A stretch of DNA of 64,000 bases from assembly GCF_901933205.1 (NCBI RefSeq), contig NC_044573.1, positions 87,812,546-87,876,545 on the forward strand, written 5' to 3'. The position numbers and the translations under genes were made by a program. The stretch's first letter is position 1; each line of letters opens with the position of its first letter. Shown piece after piece: positions 1 through 14,075 of the stretch. The stretch is from Camarhynchus parvulus (lineage: Eukaryota > Chordata > Aves > Passeriformes > Thraupidae). The notes under the pieces are model-generated. The model did no database searches. It was not told the origin of the DNA and saw nothing but the letters and a program-made list of their open reading frames with translations.

Positions 1-2169
1 TTAATTTCCATACAAGTCACTGTTCTAGAAACAATGTCTAAGAACAGAAGTCTGACAACTGTATCACCACTTGCTTTCAAACTATTTCCAGAAGACAAAG
101 TTGAGTTGCTACATAAATTCCAAGTTACTGAAGAGCTATAGTCAAAATATATTTGTATGAGCTAGCAACTCTTAAATTGAATTCTAAAGTGAGCAATTTG
201 AGATGAAGATCAAGGCCAGCAATACACACAGTCAACACACCCCATCTGTCTCCTCTATCTGTATCTATTCCTCTGCAATCACCCAACCCAGAACTATTTG
301 GAAATGAAGGCCTAAGGCCACTGACCTTGGCAAGCAATGCAAAAGGATTTAGAGTGAACTCTTTACCCTCATTTCTTTATGGGTTTAGAATCTAAATCTC
401 TTTTAAGCTACTTCCAAGAGGTTGACAGCACGGCAATGATGACTGTGCATGTTTTAGAAATGTGTAAAATGAAGTTGTATAGAAATATCATTTTCAGTAC
501 ACTGCTCTTCTGTAAAATAAGGCACTATTTTTAACCCATATTAAAGGACTGCTCTCCAAAATGCTTCATATAGGCTTTTCTGCATCCCACAGAATACTAA
601 AGCTGCATTTTTTAAATGCTTCTTTAATACACAAAAACATGAGTAGACCCTATAAACATGACAACAATTACTCTCAATTAGATGAAGAAATGCCTGATGG
701 TTAATTTGGATATTGCATTTTACTTCCAGAGTCCTGGCAACCTTCCTGGATGCTTTCTTTTCCTTTAATTTCTCTGAAGTATTCTAAATGGATACATTTC
801 TTATACTATAAACATGAGGCAAAATTCATTACGGGAAAGCTGCAGAACTGCCTTTTGTCTTTTCTCATTAGCAAGTAAAATTTTCTGCAGGGACATGGGG
901 CCACTTGGATGATTTAGGAATAAAGGGAGGAGGCTCCTGCATAGAAGGGGTCCCTGGAGCAGCTGTTTCTAGATACAGCATGCTTCCCTTGGGTCTAACA
1001 AAATTCACAAAGGGAAACCTATTGGGATGAGCAGTTCTGTGACTACAGACTCACCCTGCCCACAGAAGGTTGTATGCTGCACAGAGGCTGAGGGCTCAGT
1101 CATGATGAAAAGGACCAAAAGATCCCTCTGCAAGAGAGGTCTCTTGCAAAAGACAAATTTGAGTCCAACTTCAGTTCCAAGCCTGGTTAGTTTCCCACAT
1201 CACACCATTCCAAGAGCTACATACACTTCAAAATTTTAAAAGATGTGGGGGAAAAAGGTAGTTTTAAACATCCACAACCCTGTAGAAACTCTCTTTTGTT
1301 TCAGTGGCCAATATTGCTCAAATACCTGCAAGAGTAGCCACAATAAAGAGAGAAATAATGTTGTTGCCTAAAAAACTCTATTTTTCTCTAAACATGAAAA
1401 CAAGAGATCTTTCCAACAGAATTTTAACATTGCACTCATTAATTAAATCTCAACTCTGACAGTTTTTATTTTTATCAACTCAGATACATTTTTATCTGAT
1501 GTGACTTTTACATGAATTCAACCTCAGAGTGAGGGGGAATATCAAAGGAAGTTATGTCAAGTAATTACACAATCTGTTTCTCCAGAGACAGCAAATTTAG
1601 AACTGAAGGGCCATGCAGTAAAGGTGAACTCACAGCTTTTAGTTCTCTGTCAACTAAAATCTGTACACGGTGTTAAAATAATATGGTCTGTCCCTGAAGC
1701 AAAGTTCACTGCTATTCAAAAGAAAGATATTGAAAAGTGACTTTTGCCCCTGGAAAGCCTCTATTTCTAATCCATGAGCAGCATATTGATGCCACAGGAC
1801 GATCTAGAGATCTCTCTCCCAAGGTCATTCCCCTCTCCTCAACACAGTACTTCAAATATTTTCTCCTTCCACAGCCTTAGCTGCGATACTACAGCCATGA
1901 CACACTAATTCCAAAAATCAGCCAAGCCTTATAGAAAGAAATCAACTTTGACTCATTTTAATTTCAAATTCAAGTACTCCATCAGATCACCTTGGGCAGC
2001 ATTTCAACTCCCCCATGACTTCTCAAAGACAAAGCACATGCATAACCCTCATAATTTAAGATCTTCCTTACATGTAACACAGCTGCATCCTGAAATCAAA
2101 CATGTAGTAAAAGACACAATCACTGCTGTAGCAATCAGTCATCCAGACATGACAGAAATAACAACTGAC
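1..2169 (-). other. DST: DST intron downstream of the shared 62-bp exon (partial)
   Basis: AT-rich non-coding DNA following the donor at 2169-2164. I looked for the next CH1 exon on the minus strand and did not see it. No repeat family recognised and no convincing exon on either strand. Confidence 0.75.
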
Positions 2170-2231
2170 CTTCATGAGATGTTGATTTATCCATTTTGTG
2201 AATGTCTTCTTTTGTACTTTGTCACGCTCAT
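2170..2231 (-). CDS. DST: DST shared coding exon, start of CH1 actin-binding domain (62 bp)
   Basis: Read on the minus strand this exon translates, after a split Asp codon, as [20 protein letters not shown]. This is the start of the first calponin-homology domain of dystonin, a giant cytolinker that ties actin to microtubules and intermediate filaments. The stretch [10 protein letters not shown] fits the actinin-type actin-binding signature 1. The acceptor is a pyrimidine-rich tract ending in CTCTAG, and the donor is AAG|GTCAGT. The exon enters in phase 1: its first two bases, AT, complete a codon begun by G at the end of either upstream exon. It ends on a codon boundary. The paralogue MACF1 has, from memory, [17 protein letters not shown] at this place, so DST fits better. 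I did not find the next CH1 exon (VRKHVNDLYED and onward) in the remaining 2.1 kb, so it should lie beyond the left edge. Confidence 0.95.
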
Positions 2232-4539
2232 CTAGAGGTAAAAAGGAAAAACAAATGTTTTAACAATTCTACAAATCATGCAGAAGATTTTTTTATGAAG
2301 ACCTTTAGAAAATTAATTTTCTAATACATTTTTAAAACAGAATAGCCTGCAAAAGCTCCAAAATGTCTAATCAAAATAATAGCACAGAAATGGTTTTTTC
2401 AGTACATCACAGCATGATATGAAAAATTTTCTTGACACTCCAGGTGAGCTCCTCCAGGGCAACAGCCCCTCAGGTATTACAGTAGTCTACTGACAAAAAT
2501 CTAACTGCCTTGAAGAAGTCAACTGGCATTCAAAATGTACTGAAAAGGTCATGGCAAACTCTTAAGAACTATAAATGCTACTCATGGTCCATATAATCAA
2601 ATTGTTACTAGTGTATTGGGCAATAGAAAATTTGTTGAGATATGAAAGCTAACTTTTTCAATCATTATGCTTTTCAATTGGCACAGCATCCTTGTTCAAA
2701 CACACAAGGGCTAGTTACAGCTTCAGCCAGGGAAAGGACTCTTAACCCTCTACAAAATAAGCAGGGATGTCCACTAAGCCAGGTATGGGGCCCAGCCACT
2801 GCCAGCAGTTTGCTCCCTGGTGTGGCAGTTAGCATCAATGATTGCCCACAAAACACTGGGCAGAAATAATAAATGCAATGGACTCAGGGTAAGAAAGCAT
2901 CCCACTTATGGGTAGGGAGCACAGACATGTGTTCTACCAAGCCACACTGGAGAAAATCTAACCACCACCCCAGCACAAGAGATCTCCAGCTACTTGAGCA
3001 GGGCCACAGCCTGCACGACTGCTGCAGAGCCTGGTCACCATCCCAGAGCTCCCCAGAGCAGGAGGCACAGTGTCTTAGGACTGGGACACCTGTGCAAGTC
3101 TAAAATAGCAAGAGCCCTTCAGCACTGTACAGCACAACTGCAGCTGTTTCATTGACTCAGGCTATTTGCAGTGTGGCTGAGAATGAGCAATGAGCTCAGG
3201 TAGCAAAACAAAATCCCTATGTACCCATTGCCATCACTAAAAGATTGAACCAGATTGTACATTAAAAAGTACAGTTTTCAGGTTGGTCAAATATAACAAT
3301 TATAAATTAAAATAAATTCACAGAAGGTCTTTCAAATCTCTAGTGTGATACAGAAGTCTTTCAAAACAGCAAGATATTATACAAGAGTTCATCCTGGGCC
3401 AAACTGAGCACCTTATGGGATTCCTAACAGCAGCGACTATTGAGGAACAGAAGCAAAAACAAAACAAGTAAAAGCCTGTGAAGCCTTTGCATAGTCCTCT
3501 TATGTGACTCACAGACTTTCTACATGTTCATTCATATCTTTGCATTTAATAGTCATAGATACTTTTTTTCTGGTATTTTCCAATCCTTTTTAACACACCT
3601 ATAACTTCTATAGCCACAGCTCACAGTGGCAATGAAATCTTCAGGCAGTATGTGAACTGTACTTGTACATTTGGCTCTGTGCAGAAGAGTTGCTGTTTCC
3701 TAAATGCTTTTTCCACACCATTCAAGATATTCAAAGCTTCTGGCATATGCTTTTTTCCCCCACTTCACAGCTCTACAGTCTCTTATTCTAGTTGAAGACT
3801 CAAATAAAGAGGAGAAAGAGAAACTAGAGAGCAAAACTGTACTACTGGGAAAAAAAAATCTGGCAGATTAAGAAAATCTTTTGCTATGCATACATTTCTC
3901 CATAGCCTTCATCTAGCAAGACATCATTTCTGACATAAGTAATTAACCATTATAAGGTGGGAGCTTTGATTAAGTAAATGTAGAGAACAGAAAATATCAG
4001 AAATAAAATAATTCCAGAAACACTTTCACTTTTAACTGCTTCATTATGAGCAGCTCTTTTAAAAAGAACACAAAGTTTCTCAACTGCAGAATTTCACAAT
4101 GTGTACAAAGTGTCTTTTTTACTAAGGTAATCCCACCTAGTTTTGACCAAGTACACAGAAGTTTACATTTTGGGAAATGCTACTTTGATGACAGTTAGAA
4201 AAACAAAAGGGTTGAAAAATCCACTTTCTTGTATCACGTTAAAATACAAAGTCACTATTCATTTCAACTCTGTTTTCAATAAAGATGCTAACATACACAA
4301 AAGAATTGATGGCTACTACCCTTGTTCCTTTAGATATACATATATATTACACAAACACTCAGAAAAATTTTGTAACTGACAGACCCAAATGCATAAGGAA
4401 GAGGAAAGCTGACACCTGTCATGTTGTGACAAACATCAGTATTAAAGGGGGGAAAGGCCACCAAAACACCACAACTGTGATTTTCAATCTAAAACCCAAA
4501 TGCTCCCAGAAAAGCAAATGCACACCAAGAGAAAAAACA

Positions 4540-4760
4540 CAGTGCCACAGTGTTCAGTGCGCTCGAGCTCAGAGCAAAGCACACCAGATGAAACTCCCCA
4601 GATGAAGCAGAAAACAGGTAAATGACCGCATAAACACGAGCTGAGGAAGGAAACCCACAGAGAGCCCCTAGAGAGAAGCTTCCCCCCGAGAGCTCTGCCC
4701 TGTCCCGCAGGCAGCCCTGCCAGCCCAGCTCCGGGCTGCGTTACTGACCCATGCAGCACA
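4540..4760. other. Small CpG-bearing GC-rich patch in the DST intron
   Basis: Several CpGs cluster here, including GCGCTCGAG, ACCGCATAAACACGAG, CCCCCCGAG, CCCGCAG and CTCCGGGCTGCG, in otherwise CpG-poor intron. A consensus-like plus-strand donor CAG|GTAAAT follows at about 4614-4622. No protein family recognised. It may be a decayed insertion or a minor promoter about 2.3 kb upstream of the shared DST exon. Confidence 0.35.
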
Positions 4761-5724
4761 TGATCCCCACCAGCTCTGCATTCTGCTCCTTTTTCTCTTC
4801 ATCACACTCTCTCATTTTGCCCTTCAAGACTTCAGAGCTTCCTTTCTCTTCAGGGAAAGGAGAGCCAAGGAGTGACCAGGGCTTCTCCTGCCTGACACAG
4901 AGTAGCAACACCCCTTTTTTAAAAAAACAGGAGCAAACAGCCCATATGCTGTCCGAGCAGTCAAAACTGTGAGCCCTCTGGCTTTAACTCAAAACAACAA
5001 GATATAAATTAAGGATCTGTGTTTGAGGGGTTTTTTTGAACGTTAAGGTGAGCTAATAGACATCTGAGTACAAATGTTGAGCTTTCCAAACAAGGAAGTC
5101 TGGTTTTTTCCTCTAAAAGCAGTGAGCAGCAAGGAAAGAGTCACCCTGAACCCAGCAGCCAGATACTCATTAAGGTAATTTAAGAACACAGGCGAAGCAG
5201 GAGTTGCAGAAAAAAAGCACATATTGTTAGATAATCTGATCTATAGATTATCACAATAAACCCTCTGTGGTTAATTAATCAACTTAAGCTCATCCACTTT
5301 TATCTGCAGATATTATTCTGATGTATCAGACAAACTCAAGGTTTTCCATGTTTTATGTGCCTGGAAAGTAGCTTGGTGACATGTCACCAGTCTGAATAAC
5401 CTCACAGCCCACTTTATGAACCTACACTATAACACAGAGGCATCTAAAGAGGTTTCAAATTTGAATTTTTCAGCTTAAAAATCAGTTGCTGCAACTAAGG
5501 TCTCCTTCTGTGCACTTTTGTATTCCTCAATTCTAAGCACAAATTCAGGAGTCAGATCCTTCTAATACCAATGCTCCCTTCAACAAAACACCAAAAATTA
5601 CATGGCTCAGAGTGCCTGGAAATCAGAACAGCTTCTCTGGAAGTCAAGTTCACTATTAGGATTACACCAAAGGCAACATATGACATTGATGCCTTTTCAA
5701 TGCTCTCCTGGGGAGAATCACAAA

Positions 5725-6465
5725 CCTGCTTAGGTTGGAGAAGATCTTTAACAGGTAACAAACAACTGCCAAGTCCACTGCTAAACCATGTCCCTAAGCG
5801 CTTCATCTATAGGTCTTTTAAATACCTCCAGGGATGGTGATTCAGTTACTTTCCTGGACAGCCAGGTCCAATGTTTGACAACCTTTCTGTGAAGAAATTC
5901 TTCCTAATGTCCAACCTCAACCTCCTCTGGTACAATTTGAGGCCATTTGCTCTTGTCCTGTCACTTGTTGCTTGGGAGAAGGGACTAATCCCACCTGGTT
6001 ACAGCTTCTTTTCAGGCAGTTGTGGAGAGCAGTAAGATCCCCTCTGAGCCTCCTTTTCTCCAGACTAAACACCCCCAGCTCCCTCAGCTGGCTCCTCACA
6101 GCACTTGTGCTCCAGACCCTTCACCAGCTCCACTGCCCTTCCCTGGACTCACTCCAGCCCCTCAATGTCTTTCTCACAGTGAGGGGCCCAGAACTGGACC
6201 CAGCACTGGAGGTGTGGCCCCAGCAGTGCTGAGTACAGGGGGACAATCCCTGCCCTGCTCCTGCTGGTCACACTATTGCTGATACAGGCCAGGATGTATG
6301 AGCCTTCCTGGCCACCTGGGCACACACTGGCTCATGTTCAGCCACTGTGGATCAGCACTCCCAGGTCCTTGCCACCAGGCAGCTTTCCAGCCACTCTGCC
6401 CCCAGCCTGTAGCACTGCATGGGGTTGTTGGGACTCACATGCAGAAGCCACTGAGTGCTCCTCTC
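5725..6465 (-). mobile_element. CR1 LINE fragment, 3' part, 5'-truncated
   Basis: The plus strand carries the reverse complement of the avian CR1 3' region. Hallmarks are AATACCTCCAGGGATGGTGA near 5820, TCTGTGAAGAAATTCTTCCT near 5886 and TCCTTTTCTCCAGACTAAAC near 6051. After these come the Cys/Ala-rich segments ending near GTAGCACTGCATGGGGTTG at about 6410-6428. About 740 bp is recognisable. It contains the end of the reverse-transcriptase ORF region plus the 3' UTR, with no intact ORF. CR1 is the dominant LINE of birds and other sauropsids. The insertion lies in the same orientation as DST. Edges are by eye. Confidence 0.9.
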
Positions 6466-9400
6466 CACCTCAAGACAAACTTGAAACCTTCTCTGAGCAA
6501 GCACACCAGATGCAACCGGCTTGAATGAGCAGAACAATGTGCCTGTCTCCACAGTGACAAAAGAAAATGCAAAATGAGTGCAGGAATACAAACTCCTTAT
6601 TCTCCAGACGAGCTACCAATTTCTGCTTTCTTCATTCTAATGGTGACAGTATCAAAGTTTGGAGGATCTACACCTAGTGACAGACTTAGAAAAAGAAATC
6701 TCCTTTTCTTAGGCAGCTTTTGCCATTGCAAAGTTATGTTTGCTTCTCTGCTGATACTGGTTTGCATACATGAATGGCCAGATAGTCAACAGGTTTTTCT
6801 GCATGTGCCCAGGTATTTGCAAAAGCCCTGATAGGTGGTTTTCCTGTATTTATATAAGAAAACTCATGTCATACTCCTATATCTCACTTATATTTATATT
6901 CATATAAAAATGCACTAGTTTTTCTATACATATTGTTGCTATTTATAATATGTATTGTATTGCTTAGTAGTTTTTTAGAATACTGATGTCTACAGCATAG
7001 AAGAAATGCTACTCATTTAAGAACCAGTTATTCAACAATGTATTACATGTTGTTATTGAAAATGGAGCACCAATTCATTCATCATTTTTCAAGCTCTGAA
7101 CACAAAATTCACTTCGTGATAGGTTTTTCTCTGGTACTGCTAACATTCCTTCTGTAAGCTAGACCCTGGTATCTCCAACATCACATTCAGAAAACAGAGC
7201 ATAATAATGTATGGCTTGGGAAAGCATTTGTTTTGGGGCATTACCCAGAATTACAAAATATGTAAGATATAGGGAACAAATCCAATTCAGACTGTGCTAA
7301 AATGCATAAATATCTTGGAGGTTCCTGCTCGTCCAAACTCGATCCTAACTTCTCACAGGCCTTCCATGTCTCTGCCAATTATTCATTCTTGCTCATTAAT
7401 TAGGAACTGGGGGACATTCAACAAACCCATCACCATCTGAAACAGTCTCCAGGAAGGTAAAATCTCAGTTCAAACAAGGCTAATTTTAAAAGTTAAAACT
7501 ACAGGTTTTTCCAAATGGAAGGGTTGAATAACCTTAATAACAGGTAACAATCGTTCATACAATTAGTGAGTATTCTTAGTTATAGCCTTACCTAGATCAA
7601 TTTAGGAGCAAATAAAACAAAACTCCATTATGAAAGTGTACAAGTACTGACCAATACTATGAACTGTCTGCTGTTGTGTCAAACTTCCATTAAGACACAT
7701 AGCATGGAAAATCTTACATACTTTTCCAATTCCCTTCCCATAATAAAAAATACATATATCCTTCTACACTAAAAATATCTAGCTATGGCAAGGTCTTGTA
7801 GAAATTCTAAGAAATACTGAAAAAATAGATTTAGAGGCTAGGTGGTTTTGCATACTCAACCCCAGTACAGTAGTCAAGATAAACAAGTCTACAAGGGTGA
7901 TAGTTGCAGGACCAATCCTGAACCTCTCCAATACTTAACCAAAGTGACAGAGAACTAGAATTGTACACTTAGTATTTATCATCAAAGTTTAGGTTGTTGG
8001 CTAAAGGATCTCTAAGGTCTTATGATCTTCACCTTCAAAAGTCCTGGGCGAATATGACAGATTTCTCATAGTAACCTCACACGAGAATCCAGCTTCTTCT
8101 TAGGCATTTGTTTCCTCTAACTGAATATTTTGCTAAAGGTAGTGCTTTATGTTTTACGTTTTCAAAGAACACTTCATGCATTTTAATGTATAATGGTGCT
8201 ATTTTTAAATCAGCTGTTGAGTAGGAGACATCTGTCAAGCTTAAAAGCAACATCTTATATTTTACCCCCTCTATTTTTTTCTAATTTGATCAGCTTCGTC
8301 TCAGATTTATGAAATCAGAACTCCTAATATTTCATTTATTTCTATAAATACTGGTATTCATGTATCAGGACATTTAGGGAATAATGTCAGCAGTTTGTAG
8401 GAATCTGTTTTGAAGTCAACATCATATTATTTTAATTTTTTTTTAGAATTGAATGGAGGCCTTGTCATCCAGATACAAAGTGCATAACTAGAGACACACT
8501 GGTAAGGTACACAGTTTCAATATAGAAGAAAGGTAGTATGGGCATGGATCAAGAGAGAGGTATGGTCCACATGTGAGAAGGAAGAATTCAAACTAAATAT
8601 ATATATAATTATACATATATTTAACAAGTCCAGATAGTGAAATCTGGATAAGAGATTTCAGATAAGTCATAATGATGGGGTTTCACCCTGTTGAAAGAAT
8701 TGCAAAACAAAAAACAAAACCCCAAGAGGCAGCAGGGCACACAAGCAGTACACAAAGGACCCCTGCACATAGGATATACCCTACTATTTAAGAAACACAA
8801 GCAAAAATGAATGTTGTTAGGCATTTATAAGTAAAGCACAAACTCTTGAAATGTATCATTTAACTGAGAGTCACTTAAAAATAATGAAAACCTAAACCCC
8901 ACTTTTAAATTCTTATTCTTTCAGGTGAAATTATTTCATTTCTCTTTCCCAACTTTCCGCTTATTCCATCACTTCCACATTCATGACAAGCTTGAACTCC
9001 AACTCATCTGGCCTATGGATGGGACATTTCAACTACCACTTATATGGTCCACAGATACACAAAGAGGCATGAAAGATGCTGCCACTGCATATATACACAT
9101 GCAGCTTTCCAGAGAAAAGGATGAGGCACAAGGAGCTCCTTTCCCACTGTGCCACTCCCACATACCTGAAACTTGAAACTGATGCAGTGCCACAGGGGAA
9201 ATTGGGTTATTCAAGCAAAGTTTCCATCAGCAACCAGAATAACCCAGGGGAAAATTCTCACATCCAAATAATTTTTTATTTATGTTTAAACCCTTGAAGA
9301 AAAGCTTGCATTATGTGCTGGTATTTCCATCACTGCTAGCAATATTTTTAACCACACACCAGCCACAGATGAGAAAAGCTCCACTGGATCCTTCCGTATT

Positions 9401-12400
9401 GTTACCAAGACATTCAGTTCCAGCTGCCACGAGAGGGGAACACTGCTGAGGTGAAACAGGGCTTCTCCATTGTTTCCCATAGTCAACTGCCACTCTCACA
9501 AATAGAAATTTGACAATTGGCATTATCTATCCTGTGTTTTTCCAAAAAATGCATCCCATTCAATACCGCCTTCTGATGAGGTCTGCACTGGTTTGGCAAG
9601 GTTCTTCCAAAAGAGTGGCTCCTCTTCTGCATTCTCCTAATCAAATCAACTCCCATAAAGCTTCACTTTGCATATCATGTCACATCAGATATGCACACAG
9701 CTATGGAAGAATTTCAAATTTACACCTATCTTGAGCTTTGTGTTGTTCATTTAAATAGCAATGAAATACAAACTTCAGTTTAGGTCTTCTAATTTTTCTG
9801 GCTCTGAAAAATTTAAATCTCTTTCCAGTTTAATTTCCTCTTACACATTGGGATGAAAGGTCACATATACAGCTGATCTGACTACAAAGACGAATCAGAA
9901 AAAAAGTTTTGCCCACTTATTCTGAAATCTGATTCCCCTTCATGCTCTATTTTTATTAAACTGTGAACTATATGCACTAAGAGCTGAGAATGAACAAGAA
10001 ATTATTCGGTTTTCTTGGAATTTCAGTCAAATAAGACCAAACTTACACTCATTGTGAAGTTAACAGCTACATTTCACTAAGTTAAGCCCCCATTAGCTTC
10101 TGTCATTAAGGTTCAGCCTTCATTAAATACAAAACTGTTTAGAACCTCTGACATATTTTTTCAAACAGAATATTTTTATTTCTCTTTTACAAAATAGTAT
10201 TGGAAATTTCACTTGCCATGTTGTTTCTGTGAGTTTGCATTCAGCTATAAAAATGCAAATGTTTTCAGAAAAAATGCTCTCTAAAGAAATGAGCAATGTA
10301 ATTTGTAGGCTGAATGTGAACTAAATTTGACAACAGACAAAAATGCATCAAAGACTGGCAAGTCTTACAAAAGTTGGCAGAAAACACATAATAAAAACTA
10401 CAAGGACTGAAAATAAACTGGGCAACTTCAGCATTTTTTTTGCATTACATTCAGTCATCACTGAAGTAGGCTTCCCAATGAAGTTCTCTTGAATGCAACA
10501 GCTGCAAACAGAATCCAAAGATATTGTCTTTTCCTCTGTGCTTTACTTGATGCATGTTTGTTCAGCCAGCTCTAGTGACCCCATTACAGCACCCTCCCAG
10601 CCTTCCAAGCAAAGGAATGAAAAAAAAGTGCAGATTAATTCATGGAGAGAAGACTTTAAATATTACAGAAGTTCAACTGTTGCGATCTGGAACAATACTT
10701 ATCTTTGAAACTCTGCAATTCTTTGCAATTAATTATCAGGATAATCTGTTTGATTAATATGTCCATTAAAATCTGAAATTAATTGTTTTGATACGTTAGT
10801 AGTATACTTGCAACGAAACCAAAATAGTTATAAAATAAAAGAAGTCCTTAGTCACACGTAAATTCTTCTATTTGCTCTTGTAAAAGGCTTTGCAAAATAC
10901 AGTGCTCTGTCTGAAAGATATGTTGCTACCTTGCTGTAAAATAAAATTCAATGTTTAGCCTCTCATGCCCACAATAATCCATTAAATTATTAGATGAGCT
11001 TATCAGATTCTCATACAGACCCAACAATAAAATCATACCATTAGCTGCACCATCCCCTCCAGCTGCACACACACCAGTTCATGGCTTTTTTCTTACACAA
11101 AAGACATAATTCTATAAGCAAACAAATAAGCACAGTACCCTGAGCCTATGTAAGATACTGATCTAGCAGGAAGAACTCCAACAGTCAGCCAGCAGGAGAA
11201 GACTTCTCTGGAATCCCAAGAGCTCCAGCTGCCCACATGGCTTGGGTACACTTGTTTCCTGGACACAGGGAAGACCTCAGAGTCCTGCTTACAGACTCTG
11301 GACATCCTTTAACAACCTATTTTGAGTAACTGTAGTAAACCAGTTGTACCTGGGACCATAGATTCACACTCCAGGCCACAGACAGATTTTTCAGCTTATG
11401 AACAACTGCTGTGGCTCAGTCCTTCCCGGTTTCCAAAGCAGCTGCTTCCCAAGTGATCATACATGACAACCTGAATGTCAGACAAGTTTGATTAACATCA
11501 ATATTCATACTCCAGAGTGACATAACTGATATCAAGAGGTATTTGCTGAAACAAAAAGTCTAAAGGCATAACACAGAATAGTGTTTTATAGTCTGCTGAA
11601 AATAAAATAAGACTTTTTGATATTTTTGGAGGACAGAATTTAATCCTAAGTGCAGATGAATGGGCCATCACTGAACTTCCAGTGGTTCTGACAGAGGTAT
11701 GACCACCTCCAAAACCAAAATCCAGACCACATACAGACAAAACCACACAAAAATCTAAACTATAAGAATAATTGTCTCACCATTTAAGCCTGTGATATTC
11801 TGTAATACCCCTCAACCCTACAAATGCAGATGAACATGAAACCATAATAGGCAGCAAATAAATGCTTTCGGTCCTGAAATCATTCAAGAATTTGCTAACT
11901 GCACACCCATCTGGCTCCATAGGAAACTGCACTCAAATTTTCACTTGGACCATTTTCTGCCACTAGTTTGCATTTCTGCTTGAAACAGGATTCAGCTGTC
12001 CTACATCTGACATACTGCATTAAAACTGCAGGCCTGCTGGCTTTACCATCCCATGCAAAAGACAATATGTAAAACTTAAACTACTGGAACAAGAGCCATA
12101 CTTCTCGTATGATTTGCAGGAACATAAATTAATAATTTCCACAACTGTATGGAGGAAATATTGCTATATCTCAGTGTGTGCACAGACATCAAAACCAAGA
12201 GGAACCTCGAGGGATGACTTCAAAATTCATACAACCTCAGTCAGCCCTTTGGCATAGTTAAGTAGCTACTTCAAAACTAATCAGAAGAGAGATATGAAAT
12301 TAAGTTCAAAAAGCATTTCCTCTAGTGTCTTCCAGTCCCAGCAATGAGTGTTCTAAAAGATTCAGAATCATAAATGAAACAAGGGTCCCAGCTGCTCAAA

Positions 12401-13149
12401 GTTGATAGCTGAAGAATTAGACAAGAAATCAACAAGAGATACAAGCAGATCACAGGAAATACAGCAGGAGATAATGAATCAATAGTGGCTATTGATTATA
12501 GGCTATAAGCCTGTTCCACTCAGGAAGGAAAAAAAAAGAACTCAATAGAGCATCCAACTTTCTTATTTAGGCATTTAAAAAAACATCATTAACCAATTCA
12601 GATTAACTGAAGTCACAGAAGAAAACATTCTTGTCCTCTGGAGCACTTCAGGGCTCCATGTCTAGTTCTTTCGTGCCCAGAGAGTCACTCCTGAGTAAGT
12701 TCTGCATTAGCACAATACCCTGTGAAAAACAACTCCCAAAGCTCAGTGACCTTCTACAGTATTTTGTTTTGTGCAGACCTCTCCCTTAAGCCCTGTAGCA
12801 GGACACATGTTTAACTATTACAAAGAGCCCAACGAAGTAGAACTGCACAGATGGCAACTAGCAGTACTGGAAAACTATCATGAAAATAATCAATCAGTTT
12901 ACAATCCAATTCAATTTCCAGTATTATTTGAATTCTTCCTTCTAAATGAGAGAGAAGGCCCATGTGAAAATATCACATACATCTACCAAGACACATGTAG
13001 CCTGTATGTAGTCCAACAAAAAACTCAGTAGGCAATACCCTGTCCTGCAAAATGTATTATAGCACCCCTTGACTTGCGGCTGTATCACCTCATGTTAAAT
13101 TACCTCTCCAACCAGAATTCAAACTAATTTGTTTTTAAAGTTTGTGTGC
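6466..13149. other. Intronic stretch, nothing recognised
   Basis: About 6.7 kb of AT-rich DST intron between the CR1 fragment and the LTR-like block. Only short chance ORFs occur. An especially AT-rich patch spans about 6850-6960. No repeat family, RNA gene or exon identified. Confidence 0.6.
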
Positions 13150-14075
13150 TTGATGTAAGGACTTTACCATCACAATTGCCTGCCTCAAGAACTGTTTAGG
13201 TCATACAAAGATTTTGCCATGAGATAAGCACAGAATGAAGCGATAACCCCTCAGCTGGCGCAAGGAGGTGTGGTTAGCACATCCTGGGTAATGTATCCAG
13301 AAGAAAACTCCCACTGAGGTAAACGTGTGAAGAAGCAACTGCTCATACACCTATCATCAGTCAAATGAAGATCACCCCAAGAGATAGGACAGATGGCAGC
13401 TGCAACCACCAAACACCACTGAAGCCCCCCACAATATTCCTCTGGGGATACCTGAAACTTGGACTGTAAGTTAAGCCATAGTGACAGGAACTTGAGATAG
13501 GACAGGTGGTATTATTGTCCAAGTGTTATCTCAGGCCTAGGAGGAGGTAAACAAAGCTGGGGAGAAGAATGTATCACTGATAATGGCAGAATTTATGGAC
13601 CACAAGGAAAGCCAACTCAGCAATGGTGCTCAAGTCAGCTCAGACTGGGTAAAATGTGATTCCAGCAGTGGGAAATCAAAACCACCAACTCACAATCCAC
13701 CAACTCAAAAGAAGAGAAAGAGACTAAATAACATTAGCCAATAGAACGAGAGAAATCAGTAGCCAATGAGCATTAACTCCTTTGTTTTCTAAAATGTATA
13801 AATAATGAAAAGTTTTGAATTACTTTGGCACCTCCACCAGCAGGAAGCCCAGGGTGAAGATGGATCAACAGATGGCACTGGGTGGTGCCATGGGTGGTAA
13901 CTATCTTCTGCCTAATCTGTCTTGCTCTCATCCTCTCTCCACACCCCCATTTTCTATTTCTACCTCTCTACTTCACATTTACTGTTAAACAAAACCAGTA
14001 TCATTGACTTCAGCATGTGGTCTTGTTCGCATCTTAATTTGGGCACAGAGAGCTCTCACTTATCAGATCCCAATG
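13150..14075 (+). mobile_element. Probable endogenous-retrovirus LTR, old and non-coding
   Basis: The block has LTR-like promoter architecture on the plus strand: two CCAAT boxes (13738-13742 and 13763-13767), then TATAAATA at 13797-13804, then a downstream T- and C-rich region resembling R-U5. Just after the suggested 3' end comes TTTGGTGG, reminiscent of the start of a retroviral primer-binding site. Composition differs from the flanking intron. No gag, pol or env reading frame follows, so it is a solo or truncated LTR, antisense to DST. The family (perhaps ERVL-like) and both ends are uncertain; I could not identify a target-site duplication. Confidence 0.5.
13797..13804 (+). promoter_or_regulatory. 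TATA box of the probable LTR
   Basis: TATAAATA lies 30-60 bases downstream of two CCAAT boxes in the LTR-like block. The spacing is that of a pol II core promoter. Activity cannot be judged from sequence. Confidence 0.45.

Noticed and set aside
1..2169. Search for the next CH1 exon (VRKHVNDLYED)
   Set aside because: Its reverse complement was not found in this stretch; it should be outside the window.
1948..2235. 95-codon plus-strand ORF overlapping the shared exon
   Set aside because: Antisense shadow of the DST exon, which is fixed by homology and splice sites.
5227..5252. Imperfect palindrome around GATAATCT and AGATTATC
   Set aside because: Only 8-bp arms in AT-rich sequence, so chance is a sufficient explanation.
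5917..6528. Several ORFs at 5.9-6.5 kb
   Set aside because: All lie in the CR1 fragment and are not an intact transposon protein.
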